From: Thelonectria olida
Lineage: Eukaryota > Ascomycota > Sordariomycetes > Hypocreales > Nectriaceae
Reading direction: 5' to 3'
Length of the DNA stretch: 64,000 bases
NCBI GenBank assembly: GCA_020736575.1
Contig: JAGPYM010000054.1
Coordinates: forward strand, 62,001-126,000
The position numbers and the translations under genes were made by a program. The first letter of the stretch is position 1; every line of letters starts with the position of its first letter. Positions 36,811-48,599 of the stretch are shown in pieces. Under the pieces are notes generated by a model that was given only the letters and a program-made list of their open reading frames with translations, was not told the origin of the DNA and did not search any database.

Positions 36811-38350
36811 ATGGAAAAGCTCCCAATCGAAATCCTCTCCCGAATTATTAAGCATCTTAGCAGCAAAGATCTCTATAATGAGGCCTTGAACAAATGGGTC
36901 TTTTCTGTCTCAATCGCCCCTTACGCAACGATTAATCGCCAGTGGCAGTCCCTCGTTGAGGCTCTCACGTTTCGGGACTTGTCGTTGACACCGCCCGATA
37001 TTGTATTTGCCATCAGTGAGGGAATCCTAACGCCCGACCGTCTTTCTTTCCTCCGCGAGCTTCGTGTGGATTTTATCTTTCCTGCTCATGAGGGCCAGCA
37101 TGCGGCTGATACGGCCAGTGAGGAGGACCCAGATGATCAAGTCGTCTTTAATCGGACCGTGAGGAAGCTGTTTCATCTTCTTGAACGAGCCCCACGCTGC
37201 GAATCTCCCTGGCTGTCTTTGGGTGCATACGTTCCAATCCCGAGGCAGTATCCAAGGGGAACGGATGCCCTCTATGGCCGTCATCCGCCCGAAGCCCGTC
37301 TCGTTGCAGACGGAACGGTTCCCATTTCCTACCTTGAGCTCTCCCCAGTCCTTGAAAAGGACCTTCCCGAGTTGCCCGTGGTCTCTGAATTTTTGACAAC
37401 GACCTACTTCAAATCTCACAGTCTTGTGTTTTCTCCCCGCTCAATGTGCGTCATGGCTAGCAAGATGACTCGCCTGAAGAAGGTGGAGTGGGATCTCAGT
37501 GATAGAGAAAAGGCGAATTTACAGCGAAGAATCCAGCTACGATGCGGTAAGTGCCGCGTGATCCTGCGCTAACCCCAAGTGTTTCTTTGCTCGCTCGCTA
37601 ATGCATCTCATCCAAGACTTTGCCAATGCTCTGGAGAAACTCCCGACGTTCCTCAAAGAGTTTTACCTCGAGTATGTCCGGGAACCACCAAAAGACCACT
37701 CATTTCATCCGCCAAGTATCGTCCCACCCGACATTATAGATGATCCTTTGAGTCAAGCCCTACGCCGAATGTCCCAAAGACAACATCTCATCCGATTTCA
37801 TGTCAGAGCTTGTGTCGACAGTACGATATTCTGCCTTCAACACCTAGTCTCAGAAGAAGTGCCCGGATGGACCGACCTGAATTACTTTTGGGTTTCCATG
37901 CACCCTGTCCTCCCCTCGGGACGGTGGCTAGGAGTCCAAGACCCTGACTGCACCCCCGACTCGCCTCGTTACAGGTATGGTTCCCCGAGCGATATGGACA
38001 CCGAACTTCCGGGAGAGGGCCGCGACTGGCATTTCAGGGACATTCCAGACCAAGAACTCTTAGACACCATCTTTATCGCCGCTGGACGCGCTGCATGCCA
38101 GATGCCCAAAATCACCAACTTCAGTCTTCGTTACGAGCTTAACCCCGTGGCTGGCCTGAGTTTCCGACCAGATCTATTTCGGGACAAGGTTTCGTGCGTG
38201 GAAATTATGACTGAGCAAGTACCGGAGCTCAGCAAGGAGACGGAGGACATCTGGAAGGAGGCTTGTGAGAAGCACGGGAGGGAATATAGCCTGACAGTGG
38301 CCGATTATGCACATGAAAGCGAGTTGCTGTTTCACTATTCTCATTCATGA
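36811..38350 (+). CDS. F-box domain protein, two exons, intact
   Basis: CDS join(36811-37546, 37617-38350), 489 aa, with a 70-nt GT/AG intron that preserves frame. The protein begins with a classical F-box, MEKLPIEILSRIIKHLSS, the Skp1-binding segment of SCF ubiquitin ligases, followed by a long region without recognisable repeats. It resembles the many expanded fungal F-box proteins with lineage-specific C-termini; its target is unknown. The C-terminal half is acidic and hydrophobic, without a membrane segment. No disabling change is seen. Confidence 0.88.
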
Positions 38351-38604
38351 AACGACCTCAGCAATCATTTTTTTTTTCGCAGGCAGCGGTAAACGCGGAT
38401 ACCAGTTCACTTGGTTGACACATGTTTGTACGCGTCTGCCAGGTAGCAAAAGGTGAAACATTTAGGAAACATGCAATGATAATAAGAGCTACTGATCGAG
38501 CCCCTATCTCCCGACTAAAAGTCTGCCATACGGCCAGAAGACCTTCGCAGTCTCAGCTGACTTCTTCCTTAACGATTCAATGATCGACCTTCGCGGTGAA
38601 TGCT
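38351..38604. other. Intergenic between convergent F-box and LysM genes
   Basis: Short region holding both 3' ends; contains a run of T at about 38369-38377. No gene seen. Confidence 0.5.
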
Positions 38605-39712
38605 TCATGTAGAGACTCCCACACAATAAGCCACTTCAGCCCAAAGATTCTTGCAGTCCTCTGATGAAACATGGTAGTCTTGCAACTTTGCTGGAAATAA
38701 TATGAGATGGAGCGACTTACTTCCAATGGCAGGATTCCAGGAAAGGAGATTGGCGAGGCTGATCTTATACTTATCTGCAATAGTTTGACAACCATCGTCT
38801 TTCACAGCGAGATACCATTTGTTGCATTTGGAAGTTATTCCCGCCTGCGTAGGTCCCGGGGGGCCAGAGGAGGTCTTGCTGGTCTGCGCAGTTGTGGTAG
38901 TAGTCTTCAGAACACTTCCCGTGGAAGTGGCCTTGGTAGAGGTGCTCTGGACGGACGACGCAATACTGGTAGTCTCTGTGGAATTATACCAAAGATTCTC
39001 ATACCCAGGACCTTCTACGCAGTACTCGGCATCACTCATCAGCTTCTCGCATTTCTTGCCAACATCGGGGTTCCATTCGTAAAAGGCCCAGAATGGAATG
39101 TCGTTTTCAATGAGGATTTACTCGCAGGTATCACCCGTGTACACGTAGTAGCAGTCATAGCATTGGTGAGTAGCATTTGCCGTCGCGTCTGTTGGAACGG
39201 GCAAATACGACGCGTTTGTCGACGCGTTGGGAATGGAGGACAGGTCGTAAAAGACGGCGCAGTACTGTGTGCCATTCTTCGCGGTGCAGTTGTCAGCCGA
39301 ATAAGAGCCCCCTTTCAGGACACTGGGGTTCCAGAGCACCCATTGCTCGACGTTGACGCTGAATGCATTCGCGACGACGATGCAGGGAAGATCGCCAAAG
39401 TCGTTGTTGAAGTAACTGCCACATCCCTGCAGACTGCCATTGGCCATGGGGAAACCGGTTGAGACTGGATCTTCCAAGGTCGTTCACGCTTGTCATGACC
39501 ATGGAAGTCGTGCTGGTGGAAATTGCTCTTATCCCATAGTAGCCCTTGTAGATGGTGATGTCTCCCACGGCCTCGACACAGTAGGACGTATCTGGAAACT
39601 AGAGTTAGAAGCTCTGATCGAAACTGTAATGCTGGAAACTCACTAGACCACAGGTTGGTACAGTTAAGGTTGTTGGTTGTGCTAGCTCCAGCAGGGATAA
39701 GCAGGGTGACCA
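38605..39712 (-). pseudogene. LysM-domain secreted protein gene, broken and 5'-truncated
   Basis: Read leftward, the sequence gives typical fungal LysM units: LNCTNLW...TSYCVEAVGDI, GDLPCIVVANAFSVNVEQW with LWNPSV and TQYCAVFYDL, YVYTGDTC with PFWAFYEWNPDV and AEYCVEGPGYE, a Ser/Thr linker, then DGCQTIADKYKISLANLLSWNP. LysM modules bind chitin oligomers; multi-LysM secreted proteins often shield fungal walls or hide chitin from hosts. There is an in-frame TAA at 39118-39120 inside a LysM unit and a one-base frame change near 39478-39485. The 5' end with the signal peptide is missing where the AT-rich insertion at 39702 begins. It is next to a subgroup-C chitinase, a common pairing in fungi. 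Confidence 0.82.
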
Positions 39713-40164
39713 GTTTAGTTAGTAGTTAATAGTTAATAGTTAATTAACTACTAACTACTTAGTTAATAGTTAATAGGCTAATTAACTAAGTAGTTAATAG
39801 TGAATAGGCCAATTAAGGAAATAGTTAATAGTTAATAACCTTATTAACTACTAGTAACTAATAGTAACTAATAGTAACTAAAAATAAAGAAATTTTCTAA
39901 ATATAACTTTTTTCCCTTCTTTTTTTCTTTTTTTTCTCCACTTTTCCTCCTTTTTCTCTACTTTTTAAACCTACCCTATAGTAAATTTCTATATTTTTAG
40001 TTACTATTAACTACTATTAATAACTACTAATAACTACTAACTAAAGGCTTTAGTTAATAGTTAATTGCCCTATTAACTACTTAGTTAATAGTTAGCTACC
40101 TAATTAACTATATAGTTAGTAGTTATTAGGTTAGTTAACTAATTAGTAACTAATGGTCACCCTG
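39702..40164. mobile_element. MITE-like element with CAGGGTGACCA inverted ends
   Basis: A 463-bp island bounded on the left by CAGGGTGACCA and on the right by the inverted TGGTCACCCTG. The interior is made of repeated TAGTTAATAGTTAA-type units in both orientations, with a central pyrimidine-rich stretch (about 39908-39970). CAGGG-type ends recall hAT elements, but I see no clean 8-bp duplication; GGATAA occurs just outside both ends but not exactly abutting. It has no coding capacity. It lies against the truncated LysM gene and between it and the chitinase. Confidence 0.65.
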
Positions 40165-40960
40165 GCCGGATAACGATTTAGGTGTTGTGGGCAGTGTTAA
40201 TAACTTTTGGGTAAAGATCTCTTACATAGTGGGATACAACTGGAAATACTATGAAATGATTTGAGACAGAGATGTTAGAGAGCATAATACGAATATTATA
40301 TGAAAGACTGCATGAGTTGCGCGAATGAGTAGCAACGTAGGCGCGGGGACAGGCCTTTTCGTTGGGGGTGGGGGGGATTACCGCGCGCATGTCGAGTATT
40401 TCATCATGCTCTTATCATCTCTCGCAACGTTTCAGCATCTTGGTAGAAACAAATTTCAGCTACAAGCATGTACTTATAGTGCACTTCCTCCTATTCAGAA
40501 GTTGCAAAGGCATTTGTCATGTGGTAACTGCCGAACAAGCCTGTTGTTCAGGCACATCCCCTGCACAGACCTACTCAGCGGCAGTCGCTCTGGATGAAAC
40601 ACTCCGATTATGGGGTCCACGACTTGTTCTGTCATTAATTCCTGCGGGATGATCGGATGCCAAGGGGTACAGAGACTCGTACGTTGAGAGAGGTAAAAGC
40701 TTGAGCCAACCAACACAATGTAGAGAATGAGACGTTGTGAGGCAAATTAATGTCGACGACTGGAGCTGAGAGACGATTATAACCTCCCAGTGTCTGGATG
40801 AGATGTGGCCTTTTATCAGCGACTGCATCTTTCTTTCTCATTCACTCGAGTCCATCATTCACCACTCTATTTGTCTTCTGGCCAACTTTTCATTCTTTGC
40901 ACATGTCCTTCTTTCCTTCCTTAAAATTTTGCCACGCCTACTGAGGCACCCTCTATCGCT
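40165..40960. other. Intergenic region upstream of the chitinase-like gene
   Basis: This probably contains the chitinase promoter; a pyrimidine-rich leader (TTCTTTCTCATTCACTC and similar) precedes the ATG at 40961. No coding sequence is supported. Confidence 0.5.
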
Positions 40961-43900
40961 ATGGCGGCGGTCCTTCTCAGAGGCTCCTTCATTGTTTCCT
41001 TACTATTTCTATGCATCACCGTGGTGTTCATCCCCTGGTGAGTCAATCTTTGGTTCCTCCAACATCAGCTCATGTCTCCCTGATACCTTGCTAGGGATCA
41101 CTCTATTCGCTGCTTAAGTAGTGTCCAGCGGCCATGGACTTCAAGCTCTTCCACAATCAACACCTTGTCCTCTCGTGATGACGACGATGATGACACGGGT
41201 GTCACTCCAGACCCAGGCGCGAATGGTGACAGCGCTGGAAAATACTCATGCAACGCTGATTCCCCTTGCTACAACGGTGCATGTTGCGGCAAGGACGGCT
41301 GGTGCGGCTTTGGACCGACCTACTGCGGGAAAGGCTGCGGGTCCAACTGCGATGCCACGGCACAGTGTGGGCAATACTCCAAGTCGGGGGATAAGACATG
41401 CCCTCTCAACGTCTGCTGCTCCCAGTTCGGCTTCTGTGGCACCACCTCCGAGTTCTGCGGCACAGGCTGCCAGTCCAACAACTGTGGTGCCCCCAGCCGC
41501 CCCAAAGGCAAGGGTGGCGATGTCAGAGACAACATCATCGGCTACCATCAGAGTTGGAAGTCATCGGGCGATGAGTGTGGACACATGACTCCCAGTCAGA
41601 TCCACGTTGACTCGCTCAATGCCGTAAACTTGGCCTTTGCCTACATCACGCCTGATGGGGTGAGCATTTCCCTACCCAGCTACACATCCTCTGCCGTCCA
41701 AAGTACTGACAAGACATTTCATACTAGTTTTACATCGCACCTATGGAACACCAGAATTAAAGCATCTTCTCCAAGGTTGCCAATGCCAAAACGAACAGCC
41801 CTGACACCGAAATCTGGCTATCGGTAGGTGGCTAGTCGTTCAACGACAATAAAACCTCGACGCAGCCCATCTTCTCCAAACTCGCCGCTGACACTGCGGA
41901 TACCAACATTTTTGCCGACAGACTTGCTTCCATGATGTCCTACTACGGATTCGATGGCGCAGACATTGATTGGGAATATCCTGGAGCCCCCCGATAGAGG
42001 CGGCAATCATGATGAAGATGTCAAGAACTACCCCAACCTTCTGAAGATCATCAAGGACAGGTTCAAGGAGGAAGTGAAGCCCCTGAAGCTTTCAATTACT
42101 GTGCCTACATCATACTGGTACCTCCGTTGGTTTGACCTACCCGCACTTGCCAAACATATCGACTTCTTCAACTTGATGTCGTATGACTTACACGGCACCT
42201 GGGACTCGACTGATCCCATTGGGCCTCACGTCTACGTGCACACCAAACTTACGGAAATCAAGGATGCATTGGACCTCTTCTGGCGGGAGGACATCAGCCC
42301 CGATGTCATCAACCTAGGACTGGCCTTTTACGGCCGCTCATTCAAGCTGAAGGATCCATCCTGCACTACGCCTGGCTGTGTATTCTCTGGTCCTGGCGAC
42401 GAGGGAAGATGCACCAAGACCGCCGGCATTCTGTCATACCGGGAGATTGAGGAGACTCGGCGGATGGAAACCAGCAAGTCTTACTCTGTACATGACAAGG
42501 ATGCCGCTGTGAACTGGATGGTGTGGGGAGGCGATAACTGGATCTCCTACGACACCAAGGAAACATTCCAGGCGAAGATCGACTATGCAAACGATCTCGG
42601 TCTTCATGGCATCTTCGTATGGGCAATCGACCAAGATACGGATCAGTTTACCGCATTACAAGCTGTCACTGGCCAGGACATAGCCAACAGGATCGAACCC
42701 AGCGACACTCTTGGGAACTTTGACGTGGGAAATTGCTACATCACTGGATGCAAGCAGCCCTGTCGGGACGGCTACAACAAGATGGTAAGCACGTCCTCGG
42801 CACTGCAATATCCGAGAAGACACTGACACAGAAATAGACGGGGTTGAACCAGGACTCCAATGGCAAAGGATGTCCCAAGGGCAGCAAGAACAAGAAGCAG
42901 AGAAATCTCTGCTGTCCTTCATGGGGTGCCCCTGATCCGTCCACTTGCTCATGGGTTGGGAGTTGGCCTGGGTTCCCAAACCTGCAAGCCGGGCTCCGTC
43001 TTGTTTGCCACGGACAACTTTGGCGGGGGCAAAGGATGTAGGTTAGGAAAGAAGAAATACTGCTGTACCTTAAACACGGGAAGCAAAGCCGTTGCAGCTT
43101 GTGGCTGGGTTTAGAAGGACACGTGCCCCTCGAACAAGCCCCAGCAGCTGTACACTTACACTAGATCCATTTCAGTGGACGCCGAGAATGCGTTCGAGTC
43201 GCGTTCGTTCTGCTGTCCAGAGTCCCCCAAGTTAGCTGCTCCTGGTATGGGAATCCGACATCGTGATCAGACAATCGCTGTCCAAAGGTAATGCCTTCCA
43301 CCCCAGTACTAAGATGCCCGGTGTGTACTAACTGGAGGGTGAAAATAGGGAAAACTCGAGCTCGCTCGTAGCCGAAACCAACCCAAGGGCTACTGTCGGC
43401 TCAGGAGAGAAGCCGTGTATGCTGTGATGCTCCTTTGGGTGGCACTCCCTTTCTCCCAGTTCCATTGGAGGATCTATTCCCATATGATATCCCCGACGAG
43501 GATATCCCAGAGTACTATGAGTCCTTCGACAACACCGGCGATATGAAGCCAAAGAACTGGGACAACGAGAATGACCCAAGCAAGCAAGCATTTGCATGGA
43601 TCATCATGGTTGGTGACGAGGAGGACCCTACAGTCTCTCGACAAACGCGATGGGTCACATCTTGAGTTGTTCGACTGTCCGCAGACATCCCGGGAGGACT
43701 TCAGAACTCAGAGCGCCAAGGCCGTGGGCATGTCTGGTGAAGAGGACAACAACTGCGAAGACGTCATGTTCGGCGGAGTCAAGGGAACCATTGTGCGTCT
43801 CCCCAAGCATAGCGGACCTGACGAATGGGTACGGGCCGTCTCTTTTAAGCCCATCACGAACATCACACTTCCGTTCCACCTTCACAAGCGAGCTCCTGAA

Positions 43901-45222
43901 GACGCCAATGTATACGAGTTGGAGTACGACTGTAACTTCCGTAACCTCCGGAGAGACGGCAACGAGGTCTTTGTTCGGATAGATGCCTCGCCTCATGTCG
44001 GGTTGCCTCCGACCCGGACAAGTCCAACAAGCGCAGCACGCAAGACTGGCGAGAGTTCCACATGTCTTGGTTCGAAGAACGTGGCTATATCAACCGCACC
44101 GGAACCACAGTGAAGAAGCGTGGCGATTCTTCCAACGCCAGCTGGTGGAAGAACGAGTTCAATGCTCTCATCAAGACCCACACTGATTATGGAGCTGTGA
44201 AGAGGATGGATTGGTCGCAGGTCCTTTACGCTGCTCGCAAGAGCTGCCCAGGCGCGACTGATGCGTCTGTCGAGGGCAAGTTGGATGGCTCTTTTGAGAC
44301 AACGCTGGACTATGGCATCTCACTCATTTGCACGCCGAAGAACTTCAACTTTGACGAGGCCTACGCCTACTTCCACTTCAACGAGATGAAGCTCGATTCA
44401 TACGGTATCATCGACGCATATGCAGCCTTTCAGTTCCAGACGCAGACGACTCCCATCCTGGACAGCTTGGATCTCTTTGATGGGGTATACAACATCGCAG
44501 GTCTCGTGGAGATTGGGCCGTGCTTTGATGTTCAGGCGCAGCTTCGGGCTGCACTCACAATGTCGGTGAGGGGCAAGTCTGGTCTCTAGTTCAAGGCCAA
44601 AAACCCCATCACCTGGATGTACCCCAAGTCTATGGATACGTGGCCAGACAAGTCTAGCTTCAATACGTATGAGCCAGAAGTTGGCCTGAGCCCAAAAACC
44701 AACGTCAGCGTCAAAACAAGCGGAAACTTGACAGTTGTCATGAGTTCATCCCTCGGCTTTGGAGTGAAGTTGCTGTGGAACGCGAAGCAACTTGTCAATA
44801 CGGATATCAGCTTGAACTTTGACACCGACGTCAGTTTCATAGTCACGGCCGAAGCTAGTAACGCAGCTACTTGCAATGGCGTCGTTATGGGCATAAATTG
44901 CCGATATGGCGTTGACCTTGCACTCGCCAATGCGCTGCCAGGCTGGAAATCGACAGACTCCAAATACGAAGTTATTGAGCCACGGACGGTCCGCCTCGTG
45001 GATAGTGTATGCAAGAAGTGGGCAACGGGAGACGGAGACCCGAGTTCCGCTGGCCCCTCTCGACGAGAGATTGGATACTCGGGCCTCATCTCCCGAGACG
45101 ATTCCTCTGGAGATGCCCTCTTTCCCGATTCCGGAGGATCCGCGTTGCGATGTCCAAACATCTTCAACACTCCGACGGGCGACTGTCACCCTGGCGAAAA
45201 CGACGTAATATTTTATACTTAA
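40961..45222 (+). pseudogene. Killer-toxin-type (subgroup C) GH18 chitinase gene, broken
   Basis: It starts with a hydrophobic signal-like segment (40961-41040), an intron, then two hevein-like chitin-binding units (CCGKDGWCGFGPTYCG and CCSQFGFCGTTSEFCG) and a GH18 catalytic domain with YITPDG and the DGADIDWEYP motif, whose catalytic Glu is present (about 41953-41982). The MSYDLHGTWD and W-rich barrel end follow. A very long C-terminal region continues to about 45222, as in fungal chitinases related to the yeast killer-toxin alpha/beta subunit. Damage: TAA at 41758-41760, TAG at 41833-41835 inside the barrel, a frame change at about 41985-41997 directly after the catalytic motif, TAG at 43112-43114, frame changes near 43640-43665 and 44000-44060, and TAG at 44587-44589. 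No active enzyme can be expected. Confidence 0.85.
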
Positions 45223-45251
45223 ATTTTAAGAAAAGTAGTTATAGTAAGTAT

Positions 45252-45265
45252 ATAACGCTATTAAC
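45252..45265. repeat. Target-site duplication of the SINE, left copy
   Basis: The 14-bp sequence ATAACGCTATTAAC is repeated exactly at 45572-45585, flanking the 306-bp element between them. Confidence 0.85.
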
Positions 45266-45571
45266 AGCGAGTAGCTGCGCGGCTTCCGTTATCTAGTTGG
45301 ATTGTATCGCGTTCAATTGATAAGAAGTTGGGCATTTTGGCTGTTATATGTTATATTATTAGTTGAGTTGTGCGGACCAGGGTCGGATGGAGAGGTGCTT
45401 TTATATTAGAGGCCTAGAATAAGGTTCCTTAAGTAAGGTTTACTCGGCAGGGACTTTCACCTTAAGACCAACCGTAAGCCCTATTAAGAAGCTTATTGTG
45501 ATAAATATAAGGCTAGGGTTTGGCCTGTATCGACCTCTATTGTGTGCCTAGATTATCGGCTTTTTTAACAA
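45266..45571 (+). mobile_element. tRNA-like SINE, nearly undecayed copy
   Basis: A 306-bp unit lies between exact 14-bp direct repeats, as left by target-primed reverse transcription. Six bases from its 5' end is TAGCTGCGCGGC (45272-45283), a 10/12 match to the pol III A box; 39 nt after that start is GTTCAATTG (45311-45319), a partial B box. This mimics tRNA head spacing. The unit ends with TTTTTTAACAATA, and degraded relatives end in (AAT)n. Five A/T-degraded copies with the same body occur at 53.9-57.8 kb. It has no coding capacity and would depend on a LINE for movement. No LINE is visible in the window. Confidence 0.75.
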
Positions 45572-45585
45572 TAATAACGCTATTA
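45572..45585. repeat. Target-site duplication of the SINE, right copy
   Basis: Exact repeat of 45252-45265 (ATAACGCTATTAAC). Confidence 0.85.
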
Positions 45586-45704
45586 ACTTCCATTGGAAGA
45601 CTGGCAATAAGTGGTGTTATATTAAGAACGAATCTTAAAAATCTTGCAGGCATATACCTTCATATTCCTCGTGGTGGCATAACTGACATCTGTTCCAGGT
45701 TCCG

Positions 45705-46091
45705 TTACCTGGGGCACCAAGTCAAAGCGTCGCTACTAGCACAGTGGGCAGACCGCCCGTAGTTGCAGCACCAACCCTTCTCGCTGCCGTCGCACTGGAA
45801 GACGTGGTTCCAAGAACCACCAATCCCTGCCCCCTTGACTTGAGGGCACCAACCGCAGTACACGCCTGCTTTGGTGTTCGGGTGGCACCTGCATCCGTTG
45901 CGAGTGCAGGGACCTCTAGTCTCCAAGTCAAGGTCTCTCTTCATCTTAGCGTCAACATCGGCGGCTGCTTCCGTTGGATCAGCCATCTGGAATTGAATAT
46001 GCCAGATCGAGCACTTACAGACGTCCACTGCAACAGCAGATGCGGCCGTGAGGAGCGAGGCAAAGACAATGGCAGACTTGATGAGTTGCAT
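45705..46091 (-). CDS. Small secreted protein with ten cysteines
   Basis: ATG 46091 begins a clear signal peptide (MQLIKSAIVFASLLTAASAVA). A probable 51-nt intron (45968-46018, GTAAGT donor) gives 111 aa; if retained, the frame stays open at 128 aa. After the signal comes an acidic propeptide ending KMKR, a Kex2-type site, then a mature part of about 75 residues with ten Cys, including GCRC, YCGWC and WCCNYG, able to form five disulfides. This is the pattern of fungal cysteine-rich effectors or antimicrobial proteins. I recognise no named family. No disabling change is seen, unlike its LysM and chitinase neighbours. Confidence 0.8.
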   Translation of the reverse strand: MQLIKSAIVFASLLTAASAVAVDVCKCSIWHIQFQMADPTEAAADVDAKMKRDLDLETRGPCTRNGCRCHPNTKAGVYCGWCPQVKGAGIGGSWNHVFQCDGSEKGWCCNYGRSAHCASSDALTWCPR

Positions 46092-48599
46092 CTTTGAATG
46101 ATCTACCTGATCAGTCAAAACTGCTCTAGAAGTCACCGGGAGGGGCTGTGCGGCTACCTTAGCAAAGACAGTGTCCAGAAGTGCGAGTATTGGGACGGTG
46201 GGTTAGGTTGAGGAGGTGAATAAGAGTGGAGGACGAAGGAGCACCCGTTCGTCTTATAATCTGCCACCTCGATGGGCATGCGGCAGTACTGCACAAGCTT
46301 ATTGAACGTAGGCATCCCCTTGAGCTATTTTCGGATACCGCACTCCATAACATTGAAGCGATCTTCGAGCACGGTCGAGTGCTGAGAGTTGCACAGCCGG
46401 AGGCAGGAAGTAGGCGAGGGGTGGAACAAACAGTCGAGTCGCCTATAATTAGATCGTAGCAAATGGATTTGCCTTCTGAAACATTCAGTTCCTGAGTTAG
46501 AAGTGCATTGCGAGGTAATCAATGACAAGGTTAAGCCGACCTCGGTCCGAGCCTGCTGTCTAGCCGTCGCGGTGTCCTTGGAAGTAACGCAGTCAAACTC
46601 ATCACCTTCCCATCACGGGGAATATCGTGAGTACTTTGTCTCTAATGGCGGAAAGTAAGCTTTACACTTATTCAACCTGACATGTGTAACTTGCGTTTGA
46701 TATAAACATAGAAAGCCTGTCGGAGAGTTATTGATATGGCTATTCTGGGAAAGAGAGGCTGCTGCATAGAACATATACGTTCCTTCGACGGTGGTCATCA
46801 CAACGCAAGTGGACCATCCCATCCGATAATATGAAATCATGATATTGTTTCATATTTCAGAATCTGCCATTATTGGGTGGTCACTACAAAATTTAACCTT
46901 ATCTTGCCACTTCGACCTAGGTCTCGTGGGTGTGGTTGCATCAGGTCCCAAAATAGTCAGTTCCCCTCAACCAGAATTCCAGACGCAGGTGGCTGCTCGC
47001 TTCACTATGATTCTCGTGGCTATGTAGCATCAATCCTTCCTATGTGGTGGTTAAAAACTTTTACTAAATTCAAATAAGTTTGCGACACTTTGTTATCATT
47101 CTGGTTGAGAGACGCAGGAGATCGAGCTATCTCGTTCCCAGTTCTTCTTCCGCCTCAACCATGATTGTAGCTGGTGATAAAGTAAAACTGAAATCTTCGA
47201 ATAATGTGAGTTAAAGTTACAGTGTGCTATGAACGCTCCGGATAACACCAAGATAACTCGTGCCCACGTCTAAACTAGTGTCGTTCGATCGAACCTAAAA
47301 TAGATGATAGTTTCCTTAGATCGTTCCTAGAGAGACATCTGAATACCTGGAACTGTCCTTATTCTAGCCGTAGCGATGTTCCAATCCACTCGCTAGCTCC
47401 GAGACAAGGTTCACCTCCCCTATAGTTTTAGTACATTAAACGAACAAACCTGCACTGGACGTCGTTACGTCTGTTTCAACTCCTTAGGTACGTCCACTCT
47501 AGCGCTGGACACGAGCCTCCTGCGATGTCCAGGCTCCGAAAATCCACGGAGACCGCCAAATCTGCTGCAAGGGGCGGGCATTAGCCTTCTTTGATTAAAT
47601 AAAAAAAAAAGGAGGCTGAGGTTGCAAAAAAGAAGCACCCGTTGCTCGAAGTCTCGAAATATCACCAGTTGCTGCGGTGCTGGCTAGGCCAACGATAATT
47701 GGGATATATTGACTTCCTTCTGGACTTGTAGGTATTATTCTACATTTGATTGAGATCTCTATTTGATCGGATTCCTTGTTAAAAAAGGCAACAAGGCATC
47801 TGGCCAAACTAATTCCCATCCTGCCATATCAGTCACATATGACTGTAGCCGCGTCTCCAGCTGGGCTATTCATAGCTGAGCGGGAGTCCGGGAATCCGGG
47901 CAGAACACGACAGTCAATACTGCCGACTCCGTCGCTGCCAAGCATGGCAACTATCAACTTTGCAAGCGCCTATTTGGTGTTTGAGACGGAGATAATCGGT
48001 GCTTAGATTCTGATAATAGTACCAGCTCTTCGTCGTGATCCCGCTGAAGGGGAATGACTTGAACGTTTGGCCACTTGTCAACGGTAGGAGGTTGCAGCAA
48101 CATGCAGTTAGAATCTGCATGCATCCAATCCCATCACGCATTTGCCGCCCGCAATTCGTAGCCCCGCCATCGACCCGTGCCCACGTAGCCCTCCAAAGGG
48201 CAGCGCCGGACTAGAAATGAAGCATCCAGGCAAGTTACCTCAACCAGACGCACTTTATCACCTCATGGCATGGAAAACGATCGCCTCTAAAGAGAGTTGG
48301 TCAACAAGAATAGTTACTACTAAATCAAGCAGCAGGACACCGTACTCCTGGCGTATAGGAATTATATACTGTACTGTATAGTACCCAATAATTACGTGGT
48401 AGTGTCGATTTCTAAGCTTTCTAGGTTTGAATTTTAGCGCGGCGCGGCCGGACGAAGTCGCCCGAGAGTGATGCACACAAGTCCTGAAACCTTGATAAAA
48501 GTACGCCGGCCGGCCCTCGTTCCTTGGCGGGCGTCCTCCGCGCGGCTTATTTCCATGTAATTGGGACGTGCCGAGTCGCTAAATATATTTAGAATGCCA
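46092..48599. other. Long intergenic region; no gene seen
   Basis: This is 2.5 kb of ordinary base composition without any frame that shows a domain, signal peptide or coherent splicing. Runs such as A(10) at about 47601-47610 occur. Decayed genes may be hidden here but I cannot support one. Confidence 0.45.

Noticed and set aside
44586..45189. Antisense open frames across the chitinase C-terminal region
   Set aside because: They mirror the sense coding sequence and show no motif or signal peptide.
45342..45568. A 227-bp LTR starting TGTTATATG and ending TTTAACA
   Set aside because: The flanks have no target duplication and similarity to degraded copies extends further left, to the unit bounded by 14-bp repeats; the SINE model fits better.
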